A DNA stretch of 64,000 bases from Reticulitermes speratus. Its lineage: Eukaryota > Arthropoda > Insecta > Blattodea > Rhinotermitidae. Below the pieces are notes generated by a model. The model was not told the DNA's origin, did not search any database, and was given only the letters and a program-made list of their open reading frames with translations. The translations under genes were made by a program, and so were the position numbers. This document shows positions 31,916-43,244 of the stretch, in pieces. How positions within the stretch are numbered: position 1 is the stretch's first letter; the number at the start of each line of letters is the position of its first letter. The stretch lies in NCBI GenBank assembly GCA_021186555.1, contig JAJKFL010000005.1:41845635-41909634 (forward strand), in the 5' to 3' direction.

Positions 31916-33030
31916 AATTCCTTTTTGAGGAGCAGACTGTCGTGCAATTGTTCAAGAAATTGCGCCCTTTTTGTAACCCCAGGATAATGCCCTTTTCACA
32001 AAAGCCCACCAATTGAAATTCCGCCCTGTCTCGCATCTTACTTTCTTAAGATCTCCTTTATTATTAACCTTCCATTGCCCTAGGCTCCATAGTGGTGGCT
32101 ACTCTTCAGATTTTCCTATCGAAATTACATAAACAGTTTTTGTATTCTTCCGTTACCCACTGGCCCTACTTGAACGTTATTTCGAAATTTCCAGGTGGCT
32201 GAAACCCAGTTGATCAGCGAATACCCATTTTACTGCCACAGCTTATACTGACATACCATTAGTGCAATGTTAGACTTGAATGTAATAAGATGTTCGCAAC
32301 TTAATAATGAGTTACTTTGAGAATTAATTTAGGATACGGACTGTACATGAAAATTCCATTTGGCAGAGATCCGGTGTCATAGGATGTGCAGAGTGCTGCT
32401 CTCTCTCCTGGCTTCAGTAGAGAGGTTGCTCCGAAGTGGGTCGTTGTTAGTTTCTCTAATCACAAAGCACTCTTTGTTCATTCACACAATTAAACACAAA
32501 CAGCTGCTCCCTGAAATCACAATCAGTAACTCAAATGTAAGGTGTCTCACTGATGTTATATGAAAACTGCTATATCAGAATAATAATTTTTCCTATTATT
32601 CTATTCGGTTTTACCAACAAAATGCACACACAAAAAACTACTTTTTTATAGTTTTATTGGTATTGATGTATACCCCTACACGTGTTTCAGTCCTTGGACC
32701 ATCTTCAGGGGGCTAATAAGCTACTACACTTCAACTTGCATGTTAAAAGGGTTCAAAGAGCACCCTTGTCTCGGTAATAAATTTTAAAAACATTTGAGTT
32801 TGTAAACTTTTTTGTAAAACTGTAAAAACTTAAATATATCTTATAAGTTAAAGTCACAATTTAAAATATTTAAAATGTTTAAATTAGCGGTGTTGGTCAC
32901 TTGTGCACGGAATTGTGGTATTGTTTTTGTTGTTAATTGTACATACATACATACATGTATGTAGGCGTGTTGCTTCACGTGTTGTCGTATGGAGTGGTAT
33001 GGGCTGAATGCAATATAAAAAAAGCAATAT
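31916..33030. other. Unassigned; contains one hairpin motif
   Basis: On the minus strand at 32683-32708 CTGAAGA, T, a GGTCC/GGACT stem and GAAAC form a good motif copy. Bases 32045-32180 are a possible very degraded LINE relic (cttccattgccctaggctcc). AT-rich sequence fills the rest. Confidence 0.5.
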
Positions 33031-33032
33031 AA

Positions 33033-33036
<4 letters not shown>

Positions 33037-33064
<28 letters not shown>
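33037..33064. repeat. (AAT)n microsatellite at a LINE 3' end
   Basis: Nine or so AAT units adjoin the 3' terminus of the minus-strand LINE copy that starts at 33065, where other copies carry a GTTA tail. Confidence 0.93.
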
Positions 33065-33065
<1 letters not shown>

Positions 33066-33330
33066 TTTTTCTGTTAGTCAAGGAAATTCCCGTATTTTGT
33101 GGAACCAGAATTTTCAGTACCATGTTTACAACAGCCCGCCGCTTGCCTCGGTCCTCAGCCAGATGAATCCAATGCAAGACATCCTATATTCTTAACATCG
33201 TTTTTAATATTATCCTTTCATCTGCGCCTAATATTCCAAATGGTTTATGTCCCTCACGTTTACACACCGAAATCCTGTGTGAATTCGCTTCTCCTCCGTG
33301 CTTGCCACCATACCAGAATAAGTAAAATAC
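33065..33330 (-). pseudogene. RTE-like LINE, 3' end
   Basis: Minus frame at the left reads W-I-H-L-A-E-D-R-G-K-R-R-A and ends at L-K-I-L-V-P before a stop, the same C-terminus as at 15269. Farther right the R-R-R-W and A-Y-x-I blocks are frameshifted. 5'-truncated. Confidence 0.72.
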
Positions 33331-33396
33331 TTTCAGTGCTATTTCCAACTTAGTTGTATCTAGAAAATTATGCTATCTGATGCACCAAGCTTTATA

Positions 33397-33960
33397 CAGC
33401 GTGTTTCATAAGTCCATCCTGGATTTAGAGGCTTGGCCGTGCAGTAGCAAACCCACATATAAGAGATAAAAGCATGCCAACGGATAGAGGAAATGTAAAA
33501 GTTTTTTCGTGACAGATGCGATGGCGTAGTTACTCGTTTCTCCGCTAGAAGGCAGTGGTATGCAAACATGGCGTTTTCAGGTGAACAGAAAGCTTCTTGT
33601 GTCCTGCAATTTGCTAAAACCCAGTCAATTGTAACAGTGCAACGTGGTTTTCGAACCAAGTATCTTACAGAACCACTAACGGACAAAACAGTAAGAGACT
33701 GGTATAGAAAATTCGAGGAAACTGACTGTTTGTGTGTCGCAAAACGAACAGGTAGGCCGGGACCATTGCCTGGGACTGTGGAGCTAGATTACAGGATTGA
33801 CGTCTGTCGAGTCACCAAAGGGGGACATATTGAACATTTGTAAGGTAGGTTCAAAACGTGGATATGTCCTCTTTTCACTGATATGCTCTCAACCCCGTGT
33901 GTGATTTGGCTCCTGAGCTACAGACCTCCGAAATCCCGGAGGGATTTATGAAACACCCTG
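33397..33960 (+). mobile_element. Internally deleted DUF4817-type Tc1/mariner-like transposon
   Basis: Terminal inverted repeats cagcgtgtttcataagtcc and the complement of ggatttatgaaacaccctg match at 16 of 18, and TA flanks both ends (33395-33396, 33961-33962). The 564 bp between them hold a short ORF that joins the transposase N-terminus directly to its C-terminal tail. The central catalytic region is gone, so the element could only have moved in trans. Confidence 0.88.
33568..33843 (+). pseudogene. Truncated transposase ORF: DUF4817-like HTH fused to C-terminal tail
   Basis: 91 codons from ATG at 33568, open throughout. Residues 1-65 read like the N-terminal helix-turn-helix of this transposase class: E-Q-K-A-S-C-V-L-Q-F-A-K-T, then I-V-T-V-Q-R-x-F-R-x-K, then V-R-D-W-Y-R-K-F-E-E-T-x-C-L and T-G-R-P-G. 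Residues 71-91 jump to E-L-D-Y-R-I-D-V-C-R-V-T-K-G-G-H-I-E-H-L stop, which is the usual very end of the full protein. The DDE catalytic domain (expected 200 or more residues) is missing. A DNA-binding-only product could in principle repress related elements; that is speculation. I base the family on recall of arthropod DUF4817 proteins. Confidence 0.85.
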
Positions 33961-33964
33961 TATT

Positions 33965-34425
33965 TAGAATGCATGTTGATATGAAAAAATATTAATGTTT
34001 TACTGGTTTGTTTTTACGTGTGTGCTTGCGTGCGTGAATGCGAAACGTGTTTCCTAACTGTTAAGGGGAAGAAAGTCAATGTTTGAAAAGAGAGTACGAA
34101 TAAATGTATTTTCCCATCCATGCTACGTGTTCAGCTTATCTTAACTTTCGTCATTTCACTAAAACTAATCGTCTGTTAATATGACACCAACAAAATGCAG
34201 ACTTTTCGAGATGTTAATAGCAGGGTTAAAGAGTCAGTCTTACGGAAATCAGATGCTTCAGCACACGTGAAGAATGATGATAGACATAACCAGCCATGAG
34301 ACATTGGAATACCGACCGATGGAATATAGAAATCCTGGATGCTCGAAGAAAAAGTGGAGAAACAAACTGCGTCTGGAAGAATCAGGAGCACGCAGTTAAG
34401 CCCAGTTCTCCGTAGGCGATGTTTA
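33965..34425. other. Unassigned non-coding sequence
   Basis: Nothing recognised apart from short purine-rich stretches. Confidence 0.4.
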
Positions 34426-34482
34426 TTATCATTATTATTATTATTATTATTATTAGGCTATTATTATTATTATTGTTATTAT
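34426..34482. repeat. (ATT)n microsatellite, interrupted
   Basis: Two ATT runs separated by ggct. Confidence 0.93.
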
Positions 34483-34489
34483 ACACATG

Positions 34490-35660
34490 CATAGTATAAT
34501 TATCTCAGATTCACGTAACACATTTCTGCCGCTAAAGTCCTATAACATCTCTTCGAGCTCGTCAAAAGTACTTTCGCAGACTGTATTTGCTTCACGGACC
34601 CATGTCAGATGTTAATTGCCACACAGGATCGCATGTTGCACTGTTTACATGATACAACCTAACAAATGTTCACATTCTTTATCGATAGAATGTAATAGAT
34701 AAAAATGTTCTGACTAAACTAGGTACGCTAATTACAAAAATTACAGTCAGAAATTTGTTAACACTTATAGGGTTTTTGTTTTGCCCTCTTATTTTGATTT
34801 GTATGCAAGATATATAAACGTACGTACCACTAAGTACAAAATCTGATATAGTGGCATTTTTAAATGGGGATACAATTTTATTCAATTACAAAGCCTATTC
34901 TGACAATATACGTAGCCTGTACCCTCCCATTTCTGAAAACATTCACTAAGGTAGTCTTAATTTTTTGATATGTGTATGAAAAATTGTTCATGTAGTTTTC
35001 TTCACAAGCATGACAAGATGAGAATATCTTGCGTCACGATTTGTAATCAGAATTAATTTAAGAAGCGCTGTGCAACCGTAACTTTGTTGATGTGTGTAAT
35101 CTTAATCTGTATGATGTGCTAATAACCCGTAAGACAGGTTTGGAGAGTCGCTAGTGCCATTTTAAAGGAACTGTTTTACAAAGACGTTTCCTTTACCTGG
35201 CACTTCAGTATTCTATTGACTTTCTTTCAATTCCATCCTGCTCCTATCCCATAGGAATTCCACACAAGTAAACTCTGTTCTGTTGAAATGAACGCTTCAA
35301 TTCACACGTTTCTTGAAAGACGATCCAGCTTCCCCCAACCCCTTTGCCCTCCTAGTGAAGGACGCACCACCGCAGTTTTTTGTGAGGTGACAAGTATGTA
35401 AAGGGCATTACGACTTGGGAGAAGGAGGAAACAGAGGAATGGGCACAAGTGAAGAAAAGATTTCTGGAGAAAAAGCGCTGAGCTGCGATTTTTTGGAGGA
35501 GAACTGAGAAGGAAAGAGATGCAGTTCGGTCGAGATACAAAATTGATTTTCTCGTGTATCTGGAAATGCGATTCCGCCCTTTAGTGCTTATAAATTGCTG
35601 TAACAATATTTGTACCGTTCTGTAAATGTTTTCATAAAGTAAGCGAAACTAACCCCATTC
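34490..35660. other. Unassigned non-coding sequence
   Basis: No exon, SINE or inverted repeat recognised. Bases 35390-35520 are purine-rich. Confidence 0.4.
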
Positions 35661-35664
35661 AAAA

Positions 35665-36003
35665 AGTCCTTCTTGAAAAGCTGATAGTTCCTCAGCTAGT
35701 CAAGAAATTCCCCGCATTTTATGAAACCCGAAGGTTCATTTCCGTGCTAACAACAGCCCGCCAATTGCCCTTATCCTGAGTCAGAATGATCTAACCCACG
35801 CACTCCCAGACTGTTTCTTTAAAATCCATTTCAATATTATCTTCTCATATACACCTAGCTTTTCCACTTGACCTCTTGCCTTCAGGTTACCCCATCTAAA
35901 CCCTGCATGTATTTCACTTCTCCAACATGCGTGCCACATTCCCCGTTCATCTCGTCGTCCTTGATTTGATGACCCTAATAATAATAATAATTGGTGAGGG
36001 GTG
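35665..36003 (-). pseudogene. RTE-like LINE, 3' end
   Basis: From the 3' UTR complement (cagctagtcaagaaattccc, aacccgaaggttca) through the W-I and R-R-R-W regions to the W-A-G-H region (acatgcgtgccacattcccc) and the S-P-N-I-I block beside a taataataat run. Frameshifted but co-linear with 14885-15352. Confidence 0.78.
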
Positions 36004-36245
36004 AAAGTCGTGAATATTTTCATTATGAAATTTTTTCAGCCTCCTTTTAAGTGAGCCGAAATCAAGACAACAATTTTGCCGACTGAATCACACACCAAAG
36101 TACGTTTATAAAGGTCTGGGCTCCATTCTCTTCATGTTTTTTTTTTGTCTTCTAATCCTTTTTCCAATGTCTTGTTGGCCTTGCTTCTTACTCTTTAATA
36201 GGTAGGTTTTTAATTCCGTGTTATCCTTGGTACTTATTTTCACTG

Positions 36246-36600
36246 GCTGTATCGTAACGCCTGTACCGGCCTCAAAATCCTGTTGCCAGCGCCTTGTACG
36301 TCTTCGTCATAATCTTCGCCATTTAAGTGACTAGTTCCGTACTCTCCTCGACACCTGTCTTCATTCAGTGTATCTTAACGACATTTCGGCGTCAAAATAG
36401 TCTTTCCAACCTACTCTTGGTCTTCCTGTGACGCTTTGCCCTGTAAGTTAAACATTACCGTCCATCCTCCTTACCTGACTTCATTCCATACTAATACAAG
36501 TTCTGATCTCAAAGTCTTCCAACTTCTTATTATTCTTCTCTTACCAGTTGCCTTGTGGGTTTACATTGCCACACTGTCTTCGACCAACTGTCTTTATCCA
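36246..36600. repeat. Diverged ~120-bp tandem repeat, about three units
   Basis: Units starting near 36246, 36367 and 36487 share the order: tgtatcgtaacg-like start, ctcaaaatc/gtcaaaatag/ctcaaagtc block, a ccttgta/ccctgtaagtt/ccttgtgggtt block, and an accg/cacactgtc...cttcattc end. Identity is low but co-linear. No function evident. Confidence 0.5.
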
Positions 36601-36899
36601 CTCAATTTACATGGAATTTCTCTCTGTCCTTTGCATATTTCCCTTTTCACCTCTTTCAGGAACCGTAAGTTTATCACATATTTCAGTTCCTTTTCCGTCG
36701 AACATTTTTTATCCTGCTGTGGGCCTGAACACTCTCTTTCCTCTTTCTGTTCTTCTTACATATGCCACAACTTGTTGATGTATCACTAATTTATTCTACC
36801 AATATTTCATCAATATTTCTTTTGTAATTCCTCGTGTCCTTGCAACGCTTAATCTGATCATTATTTTAATGTAGCTGCACTATAATATTGTAAATAACT

Positions 36900-36978
36900 G
36901 TAGTAGCGCGGTCTACATTGCCTGCCCCTCGAAAACTGGGTTCGTAATTTCGAACCCCACTCGGAGTATAGATGAACG
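36900..36978 (+). repeat. tRNA-like SINE head, degenerate
   Basis: Box A-like gtagtagcgcggtctaca and box B-like aatttcgaaccccactcgg about 40 bp apart. No family A body follows. Confidence 0.45.
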
Positions 36979-36979
36979 A

Positions 36980-38295
36980 GGTGTGGCTATTAAATAAAAA
37001 GACTGCTGTCGCAGATCCTGACCTTGACCGTTCATCACAAAACTAAATACTCTATGCTAGTTACCGCTGAAACTTCCCCCTGTCGCCTGCCAAACCATGC
37101 TCCGTTTCTTTCACGTAGTGTCAAGTAATAGCTTTTTTTGTAAAGTTTTTTAACATGCCGCTATCATATATGGTAAAAAATTAGCAAACTGTAAAACACC
37201 AGGCGTCTTGTAAAACAGAAGGAACCTGACACCGAAACGTTAAATTTGTTAGGTGAGCCTTATGGAGAAGACGGCGGAGTTACTTAAAGCACTCTCAGAA
37301 AATGATTTCAAGGGATGCTTGGCGTCTTGAAGGCTCTTTGTAGCGGTATGTAGCTTCCGATGGAAATTGCTTTGAAGGGGGTAAAATATAGATGCAATAA
37401 TTGTGTTATCAAACTACATTTGTTAACTCAGTCTCGTCATTTGATAGCCAAACTTTGTGTGTCTCTGTTCCTGCTGTGATTGTATTGTTCTCTGGAGGTA
37501 GAAGCCTTGCGACGGGTCGATTCCCCTCCTTGCTCCTGCCACATGCTATAAACAAGATTTAGAAACCCAGAAAATGGAAGACTTTTGTCCGCACCGGCCT
37601 ATAAGTGCCATTGAATGGAATGGATACAATAAATTAATTTTTGTGGCTTGATTGCAGAGTCTGCTCTATCTGCAGAATGTTCGGGAACTCCCATAGTGCA
37701 TGTGAAAATTCCAAGTAAACTCTGTGTGGAAACTGAGGTAGTGGACTCAACAAAAATGGTTTTACTCTCAATCGGAAGATATGTATTGCCAGTCTCATTT
37801 AGGTTACCGTGTGCACGGAGGTTGTCCATATTTGCCCTTATTATTTCTCAGCGAAACCCTTGACATTATGCTGAAATATCCCAAAACCGCCTGCTTCGAT
37901 GTGCTGATCTATTTCATTATTTGTAGTTATCATCTAATCTCGTTGGAAGTTATATAACCTGTTAAATTTGGGACCCGTATTTAAATAATCTAAGAATTAG
38001 GGTAATAAGAATTGCCTTTTAAACGATTATATTCGATGTTAAATATGTACATATTGTGTTAATGTGTGTGTGCCTGTCAGTTAATCTTTCCTGTTCTACA
38101 ATGACCCACTGCTCAGTTGAGGTATTTGTGCCTTAGTGTGCGACTTTTCGTAAACTTTTTTTTTACCAGACATGGTGATATACTGTCCACATGAATGGAT
38201 CCTTCACCTAGTATTTCCGATCCTGTTTACGAAAGTATGGAGAAATTTTATAGAATGAAACTTCTTGAATAAAAAAGTCTGTATTGTAGCAATTA
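36980..38295. other. Unassigned non-coding sequence
   Basis: No exon or named repeat. Near 37230 a 'cctgacaccgaaacg' word may be a collapsed copy of the hairpin motif. Two antiparallel frames at 37599-37863 show no domain. Confidence 0.4.
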
Positions 38296-38298
38296 CAG

Positions 38299-38300
<2 letters not shown>

Positions 38301-38343
<43 letters not shown>

Positions 38344-38360
38344 TATATACATATATATAT
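38301..38360. repeat. (AT)n microsatellite flanked by cagcg/cgctg
   Basis: About 28 AT units with two tac interruptions. The flanks cagcg and cgctg are complementary, so the run sits in a longer perfect palindrome. Confidence 0.95.
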
Positions 38361-38383
38361 CGCTGCCCTATGAAAGCGGTATA

Positions 38384-38780
38384 TACCGAGTCGTTTATAC
38401 TCATTTCTGAGTGTCGTGACCCTACTGGCACAAAGCCATAGGTTGTCATGGGAGAATTTACCAGCGGTGGTTTCCCGTTGCCTTCCGCCGTGTACGATTC
38501 TATTCATCCTGATAGGACCGCCAGAGCCCTCTAGCAGCCGATCAGGAGACTTGGGTGAGAAATGGCCGCTAAATTTTGCTTATGAAACATCTCTATGCCC
38601 GTAAGGTTCTTTTACATGCCGTAAATCTACGACATGGGACAGACGGCTTTACTTCCCCTCCGAAGGAAGTGATGCTACGGATTTTCATCACCCTTAAAAA
38701 TCCATCTACCTCGGCCGGGATTGAACCCGCAACCTTGGGTCCAGTGACGAGCACGCTAACCACTAGTCCACCGAGGCAGG
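38384..38780 (-). mobile_element. Long SINE family E with exact TSD
   Basis: Exactly duplicated 11 bp, aaagcggtata, at 38373-38383 and 38781-38791 bound a 397-bp insert. On the minus strand it starts with a tRNA-like head (cctgcctcggtggactagtg; box B gcgggttcaatcccggccga) followed by a long body, for example tcatgtcgtagatttacggc-type complement and catcacttccttcgg. Not coding, despite two forward frames crossing it. Confidence 0.9.
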
Positions 38781-38892
38781 AAAGCGGTATAGGCTCTGAA
38801 AAAGAATGCTGGCTTATGAAAGCTTCTTTTGGAAATTAAACGTCAAACGTAATGCACGTGTATCTATTTTTATTGCTGTTTATTTAACGGGT

Positions 38893-39200
38893 GGGTCCGA
38901 AATAGCGTAGTCGGTATAGCGACTCGCTGCGGTCTGGACCTTACTGGGTTTGAACGCCTGTGGGAGCAAGAAATTCTTCTCTTCTCCATATCCGTCTAGA
39001 CCAGCCCTGGGAGCCACCCAACCTCCTCTAAAATGGGTACCGGGGCTCTTCCTGACGTAAATCGACCAGGGCATGGCGTTGACCACCGACCCTCATCTGG
39101 CGCTGAGTTTAAAAATGAGTTGATCTATAACTCTGCTCCCTCTCTTTGATTTCCGTGGCATTTTATGGGGTGACATTTACCTTTACCCTTACCTTTAATG
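38893..39200 (+). mobile_element. SINE family B
   Basis: Head ccgaaatagcgtagtcggta, degraded box B gggtttgaacgcc, ccagccctgggagccaccca, gggcatggcgttgaccaccg and the tail tgacatttacctttaccc. The tail matches the 3' end of families B and C elsewhere. Confidence 0.85.
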
Positions 39201-39204
39201 AGTT

Positions 39205-39595
39205 CAGAATATATAGGTTCTGATGATCGGACGATTAGAGAATAATGAATTGGAGAGGATCGTGAACGAAGCATACGTCTCCTGTTTTGAGACACTGGTT
39301 TCGAGTGTTCCCGGAGGGACTGACAAAAACCACGGAAGACCTCTGTCAGGATAACCTGTTTCCAGGCCGAGTTTTGAACCCAATACCTCTCAAATGCGAA
39401 GCAGAAATGAAAAACATATAAGGCTATAAATTCAAGACAACACTTCATTTATCTGTTTCCAAGTTAATTTTTCTAATGACATGCAGGAAACGTTAGGCCT
39501 ATTTGTACTTATTCTGAGTACCAATTGAAACTGTCTGTATGATATATCTAGTCTTTTAACGTTAAAACAGGTGACATAAACGATTATTGCTGTCC
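39205..39595. other. Unassigned non-coding sequence
   Basis: Includes an inverted tRNA-like scrap near 39360-39385. No gene. Confidence 0.4.
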
Positions 39596-39606
39596 ATGAA
39601 AATGTT

Positions 39607-39865
39607 GAGCCGATCCCAGTGGCTGCGCGGTCTAAGGCGTGTGTCTGCAGCCATTCGCTTGCTGCGATTATGGGATCGAATCCCGCCGGGGGCATGGATG
39701 TTTGTCTCTTGTGAGTGTTGTGTTTTGTCAGGTAGAGGCTCTGCGACGGGCTGATACTCGTCCAGAGGAGTCCTACCGAGTGTGGTGTGTCTGAGTGTGA
39801 TCGTGAAGCCTCGATAATGAGGAGGCCCTGGCCCACTGGGGGCTGTTGCGCCATTGGGGCAAAAA
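39607..39865 (+). mobile_element. tRNA-derived SINE family A with perfect TSD
   Basis: The exact 11-bp repeat atgaaaatgtt (39596-39606 and 39866-39876) bounds a full-length copy: head gagccgatcccagtggctgc, box B gggatcgaatcccgcc, body, and end ggggctgttgcgccattggg with a short A run. Two minus frames overlap it and are shadows. Confidence 0.94.
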
Positions 39866-39876
39866 ATGAAAATGTT

Positions 39877-40258
39877 AAGGTTTCATTCATTCGTACAAAC
39901 TGTTTGTGACTGAATCAGCAGTCTTATGGCGTCTATGTAAGGTGTAGACCGACTCACGACTGTAATCAAATGTGTATTTAGCCTTTGTGGTAAAGGTTAA
40001 ATACAGAAATTACGATTTTCAGCACAACGTTAAATTAGTTGAAATTGGAATGATGCAATACTTAATGTACTAACAAACTCAGCTGCTCAGAATGTCCCAC
40101 AAAATACACGTGAAGTCCTGTCTGAAAAAAAAAACATTTTTAAGCATTTCCGACAAAGTGGTGATGCGTAACTTCCATTACTCACCGCTGGGCAGCGCTG
40201 AAGTCAACAACCATGTAACTCTCATTCATCACGCCTGGTATCTGGGGATGATGGTGTT

Positions 40259-40308
<50 letters not shown>

Positions 40309-40755
40309 GACCCTTTTGTTTTTATGTTATACATGTAGGTTGGAGGTGCTGGTGTCGCGAGATGGTAGCCTGTGTTGACGGAAGGTTGATAGTTACAGTA
40401 CGAGAGCTGCAGGGGTGGTTTGTGTAGCATCCTACGTGCAATAACTCCCTCGGGAGGACATAACCCATCCTAATATTGCTACTGGTGGCAGAACTGTGGG
40501 CATGGTATGCCACAGACTGCTTCAAAACTCCGTCACTCTTCCTACTCACCCCGTTACTGTGTCGCTGAAACATTCGATATAGTGCTTCAAAAATAACTTT
40601 TATCTTAGTCTTGTGTGTCCAGAAATAATTTAAGAGCTTACTGAATTGACGTGACAAGCCAAACTTTTAACGAAACAGAGTTTTCCAGCCTTTGACACGC
40701 TTACAATAGAGTTACCTTGCCTTGGTATATCAGGTGACGTACGTGATTGATGAAC
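39877..40755. other. Unassigned; includes a (TG)n microsatellite
   Basis: A run of about 20 TG units lies at 40261-40302. Frames through it on both strands (poly C-V and poly T-H) are repeat artefacts. No exon recognised. Confidence 0.55.
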
Positions 40756-40768
40756 GATATTCTGTATA

Positions 40769-41079
40769 TTTCTTCTTCTTTTTCTTTTTCTTCTGGCATT
40801 ACAGTCCTTGGTGGACATTAGCCTTTTCAAAAATTGTCGTCCAGCTTCCAATGTTAGAAGCTTCTCAACAGAACATTTTTTTAGGGGATTGATTTGTCAG
40901 TCCCACGCCAAACCCCGCAACCTGGAGGACCGGGGTATCCCTTTTTGTCTGGGTCATCACCTTTGGCCTGTCTGGCATGGTAGGCCCTACCAGTAGCTAT
41001 GCTACCGCCAGCATAGCTCTCGAAATCATTTGACCACACAAGCCCCACCACTACGTCAAAGTAGGTATATCTTCGGGGG
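40769..41079 (-). mobile_element. Retroposon with (GAA)n tail and exact TSD
   Basis: The 13-bp repeat gatattctgtata at 40756-40768 and 41080-41092 is exact. The minus-strand 3' end is (GAA)n-like (ttcttcttctttttc on plus). The body includes the complement blocks gtctgtctggcatggtaggc-like and cgccagcatagctctc. The family is distinct from SINEs A to E; I recall similar text in other arthropods but cannot name it. Confidence 0.88.
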
Positions 41080-41099
41080 GATATTCTGTATACTGTTAG

Positions 41100-41320
41100 T
41101 CTTATTTAACAGAATATTGTGATATGGTGAAGCATCACACAGTGCATCCGCAATCCACGCACTTGAGAAAACATATCTGACACGGTCCCGTGCACGTAGT
41201 CAGTGGTTGTCAAGTCTGGTGGTTTTGGTGTAGAGCCGTGTCATCCTACGCACTGTCCTTCAACATGAATGTCTGATTTTCTCCACATTACAACCGGAGT
41301 GTGCCGCATCCTCATAATGC
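41100..41320. other. Unassigned spacer
   Basis: Nothing recognised. Confidence 0.35.
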
Positions 41321-41325
41321 ATTTA

Positions 41326-41584
41326 CAGTCAGTTCCGGTATAAAGCTATATTTTCGTCCTGTTGAGACTACGCGTTGTAGAAAATCGCGTAATCAAAACA
41401 GGGTCAGATCAGGAAAAAGATTTGGCCCTTCATCCAAACATATCTTCACACTGGTCGATGAAATCGCTTATTAGCCAACACGCATATGCGAAATTTCGAG
41501 TTATACAAACAGCTTTTATCTATCCATCAATCGCTTTATAGCCAATTCGCGTTAACGAAACACGCGTAATAGCAGAACTGACTG
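41326..41584. mobile_element. Pogo/Tigger-like MITE
   Basis: Terminal repeats cagtcagttccggta and the complement of atagcagaactgactg match at about 12 of 15, with TA on both outer sides. Internal words aaatcgcgtaatcaaa and cgcgttaacgaaacacgcgt recall Tigger ends. 259 bp, non-coding. Confidence 0.75.
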
Positions 41585-41969
41585 TACCTCATTTTCTGGG
41601 AGACTCTTAACAGGAACGTCTTCCTGCCTTGCTGGTAATGTTTTCTGTAAACTTCGCAGAAGGACCTATCCCGTCGGCCGTCCAGGTAGCTCATGAGGGC
41701 CAGTCACTGCGTCTCTGATAATACTACCCTACTTATGAATGAAAACAATTTAAGGAAACGTCCTCAGAGCGGAACATATTTGCGCGTTTGCGCTCTTACT
41801 TTCGTGTATTTTAAATTCATGAACAGTTTCATAAAAAAGCTGATAATGTGAGTACTTGACGTGTGCCTTCCCATGTTCTACGCAACACGATATATCGTAA
41901 AGTTAAGAGAGATTCCTTTTACTTATATACAGGGAGATATACAGTCAATCATGTGTGCTTGTTATGTTT

Positions 41970-42400
41970 GAGTCGTCAACTTTGTCTTCGGCCTCAGCTC
42001 TTACATCGCAGAGAACTACCGTGTATCCGTTAGAAAGACAAGCACCTTCACATTTCCCATAATTCAGAGAACACTGCCTGTATCTACCATAGAAACCCAC
42101 GGCCTCAGTTCGTCCCTTATTACCACGCAGAGAACAAGCCTGTCTCCACTGTGAAGATGGACCACTGGTAGTTATAAGTGCACGGCTGGTAGGTCTTCAT
42201 TTAAAGTGTTTGTTATTTTTGTCAGATTTTAAGTAAAATCGGTGAGTTTTGACAAATTTTAGTAAAAATCCTAAGTATTGGATTTGACGGAAATTTGTTA
42301 CGTGGGAGTCGCATTGGTCCATACGGACAGACGGATATGATAAGGCTAGTGGTCGCTTTTCACAAATGCTTTGGGTGAGCTTAATAGGAGTTTGAATTTG
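41970..42400 (-). repeat. Diverged relative of the ~0.5 kb repeat
   Basis: Matches 17330-17645: tcttcggcctcagctctta, gcagagaac, atttttgtcagattttaagt, tagtaaaaatcc, the acggacagacgga run and aggctagtggtcgcttttc. Both belong with the 2555/5704 family. Confidence 0.6.
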
Positions 42401-42404
42401 AATT

Positions 42405-43240
42405 GTGGTTGTTTCGTGCGTGTTTTCTTCGGCACAGTTATGCTTGCCTTTGACCCTAAAGACACAGCTGTTGTCAACACCGCTTCATGAATTGACAGTA
42501 CAAAGGAGTAGAATGCCGAACGTGACTGCAAGAGCTACTGGACGAACTGTACTCTAGTAGGGAGATCGCCTGGGTCGAAACACTCCTTAAAGATATGATT
42601 GTATCTGCCAGTTCTGTTATACATGAGCAGTAGCATGTGTCGGTGAGAATAGGAATTAATTTCAAAAATTATTTTAACATTATTACCCTTATTATTCTGT
42701 TACAGATATTTAGATTGGTGTTCTGCTCATTGGCAGACGTTTGAATAGTTATTTTTACAAACGGCATTTCACCGAAATAAAGCTCTCTACAGAAAAATTT
42801 CAACTGAGAATTCCGTCATGTTGTGTATGACATGTATTTATGGATCATCCTCCCTAGTTGTCATATTCGCGGATTCAATAGCTGGCATAAATACCTCATG
42901 AAATATCTAGTATTCCCTTCCACACCTTCCACTCTGACAATGTGAAAAGCTTTAGCTTTTAAAATAATCCGCGGTGTCTCTTTGTCCCTCGGACTTCCGT
43001 TTTCAACAACCGGATACATTTGCAGTTGTCTCATTTATATAAAATATCCACCATTGTTACCAACACACAAAAAGCAACGTACTGTTATATAGTTTTTGTA
43101 GTCACTCGGACGGACTAACGGATCGATGAATCGAATTTTTTATCCATCGATTAATGGATTGTTGGTCGCAATAACGTGACCCACAGCCGAGTGTCAGGCG
43201 TATTGTAAGGAAAATTTGTCTCTGTGCAAGTCATAAAGTT
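42405..43240. other. Unassigned non-coding sequence
   Basis: No exon or named repeat found. Confidence 0.4.
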
Positions 43241-43244
43241 ATTT

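Noticed and set aside
31273-32036. Two long minus frames (224 and 233 codons)
   Set aside because: They are the 21-bp minisatellite read in two phases; the period is a multiple of three, so frames remain open by default.
8358-38360. CRISPR-like or regulatory arrays at the TA and TG runs
   Set aside because: They are plain microsatellites without spacers.
39432-39890. 152-codon minus frame
   Set aside because: Most of it is antisense to a SINE family A copy with exact TSDs.
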